In this document: positions 63,906-64,000 of the stretch, one piece after another | Layout of the letters: each line of letters begins with the position of its first letter | Numbering within the stretch: position 1 is the first letter of the stretch | Assembly: GCF_003217235.1 (NCBI RefSeq) | Contig: NZ_QJTF01000005.1 | Coordinates: 145,842 to 209,841, forward strand | DNA: 64,000 nucleotides | Reading direction: 5' to 3' | DNA from: Paramesorhizobium leguminum | Lineage (GTDB): Bacteria > Pseudomonadota > Alphaproteobacteria > Rhizobiales > Rhizobiaceae | Translations under genes and position numbers: made by a program | The notes under the pieces: generated by a model | Databases searched by the model: none | Told to the model about the DNA's origin: nothing | Seen by the model: only the letters and a program-made list of their open reading frames with translations

Positions 63906-64000
63906 TGAACTGACCCCGTAAAGTTGGACAGTTTAAAGGCTGGGACGATTTAAGGGCTGGGTCCTGTATTGTACAGGGCTCAGCCCTTTGAGTTTCATTT
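63906..64000. mobile_element. Probable left end of an IS3-family (IS150-group-like) element, cut by the window edge
   Basis: TGAACTGACCCCGTAAAGT, followed by TGGACAG, resembles the terminal inverted repeat of IS150-group elements, which start TGxACTG-CCCC..GTTGGAC. It begins right after a GCCCGG-T8 run that could be a trxA terminator arm. A 17-bp hairpin (63952-63988) lies just inside. No transposase frame is visible before the window ends, so the call rests on the end sequence. Confidence 0.45.

Overview
The window is a chromosomal stretch of an alphaproteobacterium of the order Hyphomicrobiales (Rhizobiales), most likely family Brucellaceae (Brucella/Ochrobactrum relatives). The reasons are an Omp31-type porin, a BvrR/BvrS (ChvI/ChvG) two-component pair followed by hprK and a regulatory PTS, a DivL homologue, AddAB instead of RecBCD, and a his operon interrupted by a DUF2628 gene. 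Coding density is high and GC-rich; most genes are core housekeeping genes. No rRNA, CRISPR array or complete prophage is seen.

Layout. 0-6 kb: aroB-aroK on the minus strand; a tiny membrane-protein gene, xerD, accA, an L,D-transpeptidase-like lipoprotein and a TusA-like protein on the plus strand. 6-11 kb: omp31, then cobW and a D-Ala-D-Ala carboxypeptidase (minus) and an M20 amidohydrolase (plus). 11-12 kb: tRNA-Arg(CCT), then an AT-richer two-gene islet encoding a Panacea/SocA-domain protein and a small two-helix membrane protein; this is the best candidate for a little-described system (a Panacea-type toxin-antitoxin pair). 12-15 kb: an ABC importer (binding protein, permease, ATPase). 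15-26 kb: holA, then parB, parA, rsmG, mnmG, mnmE, rho, hemJ and hemE, all minus apart from holA.

25.6-26.06 kb: the intergenic region between hemE and a PEP-synthase/PPDK regulator gene carries seven DnaA-box-like nonamers, five GANTC sites and an AT-rich end. Gene orientation diverges here. This is a strong candidate for the chromosomal origin, with parAB and several parS sites within about 13 kb.

26-35 kb: maf, aroE, coaE, dnaQ (plus), secB and fxsA (minus), timA, mltA, a Smr protein and an XRE regulator (plus), and a DUF1402 protein (minus). 35-42 kb: hslU-hslV (minus), then hisB-DUF2628-hisH-hisA-hisF-hisE-coaA (plus). 42-45 kb: alkB, arfB, pckA (minus). 45-52 kb: chvI-chvG-hprK-EIIA(Man)-HPr, a glutamate-racemase-like protein lacking both catalytic cysteines, and ahcY. 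52-64 kb: divL, a TsaE-AmgK fusion, murU, addB, addA and trxA, ending in what looks like the terminal inverted repeat of an IS3-family element.

A short palindromic repeat family (core GCATGATCCCGAAAAGT..ACTTTTCGG..GATCATGC, followed on one side by GGCTAA) occurs about ten times between genes. Its arms show compensatory changes, and three copies sit in tandem at exactly 54-bp spacing before divL. Two larger inverted repeats flank alkB-arfB.
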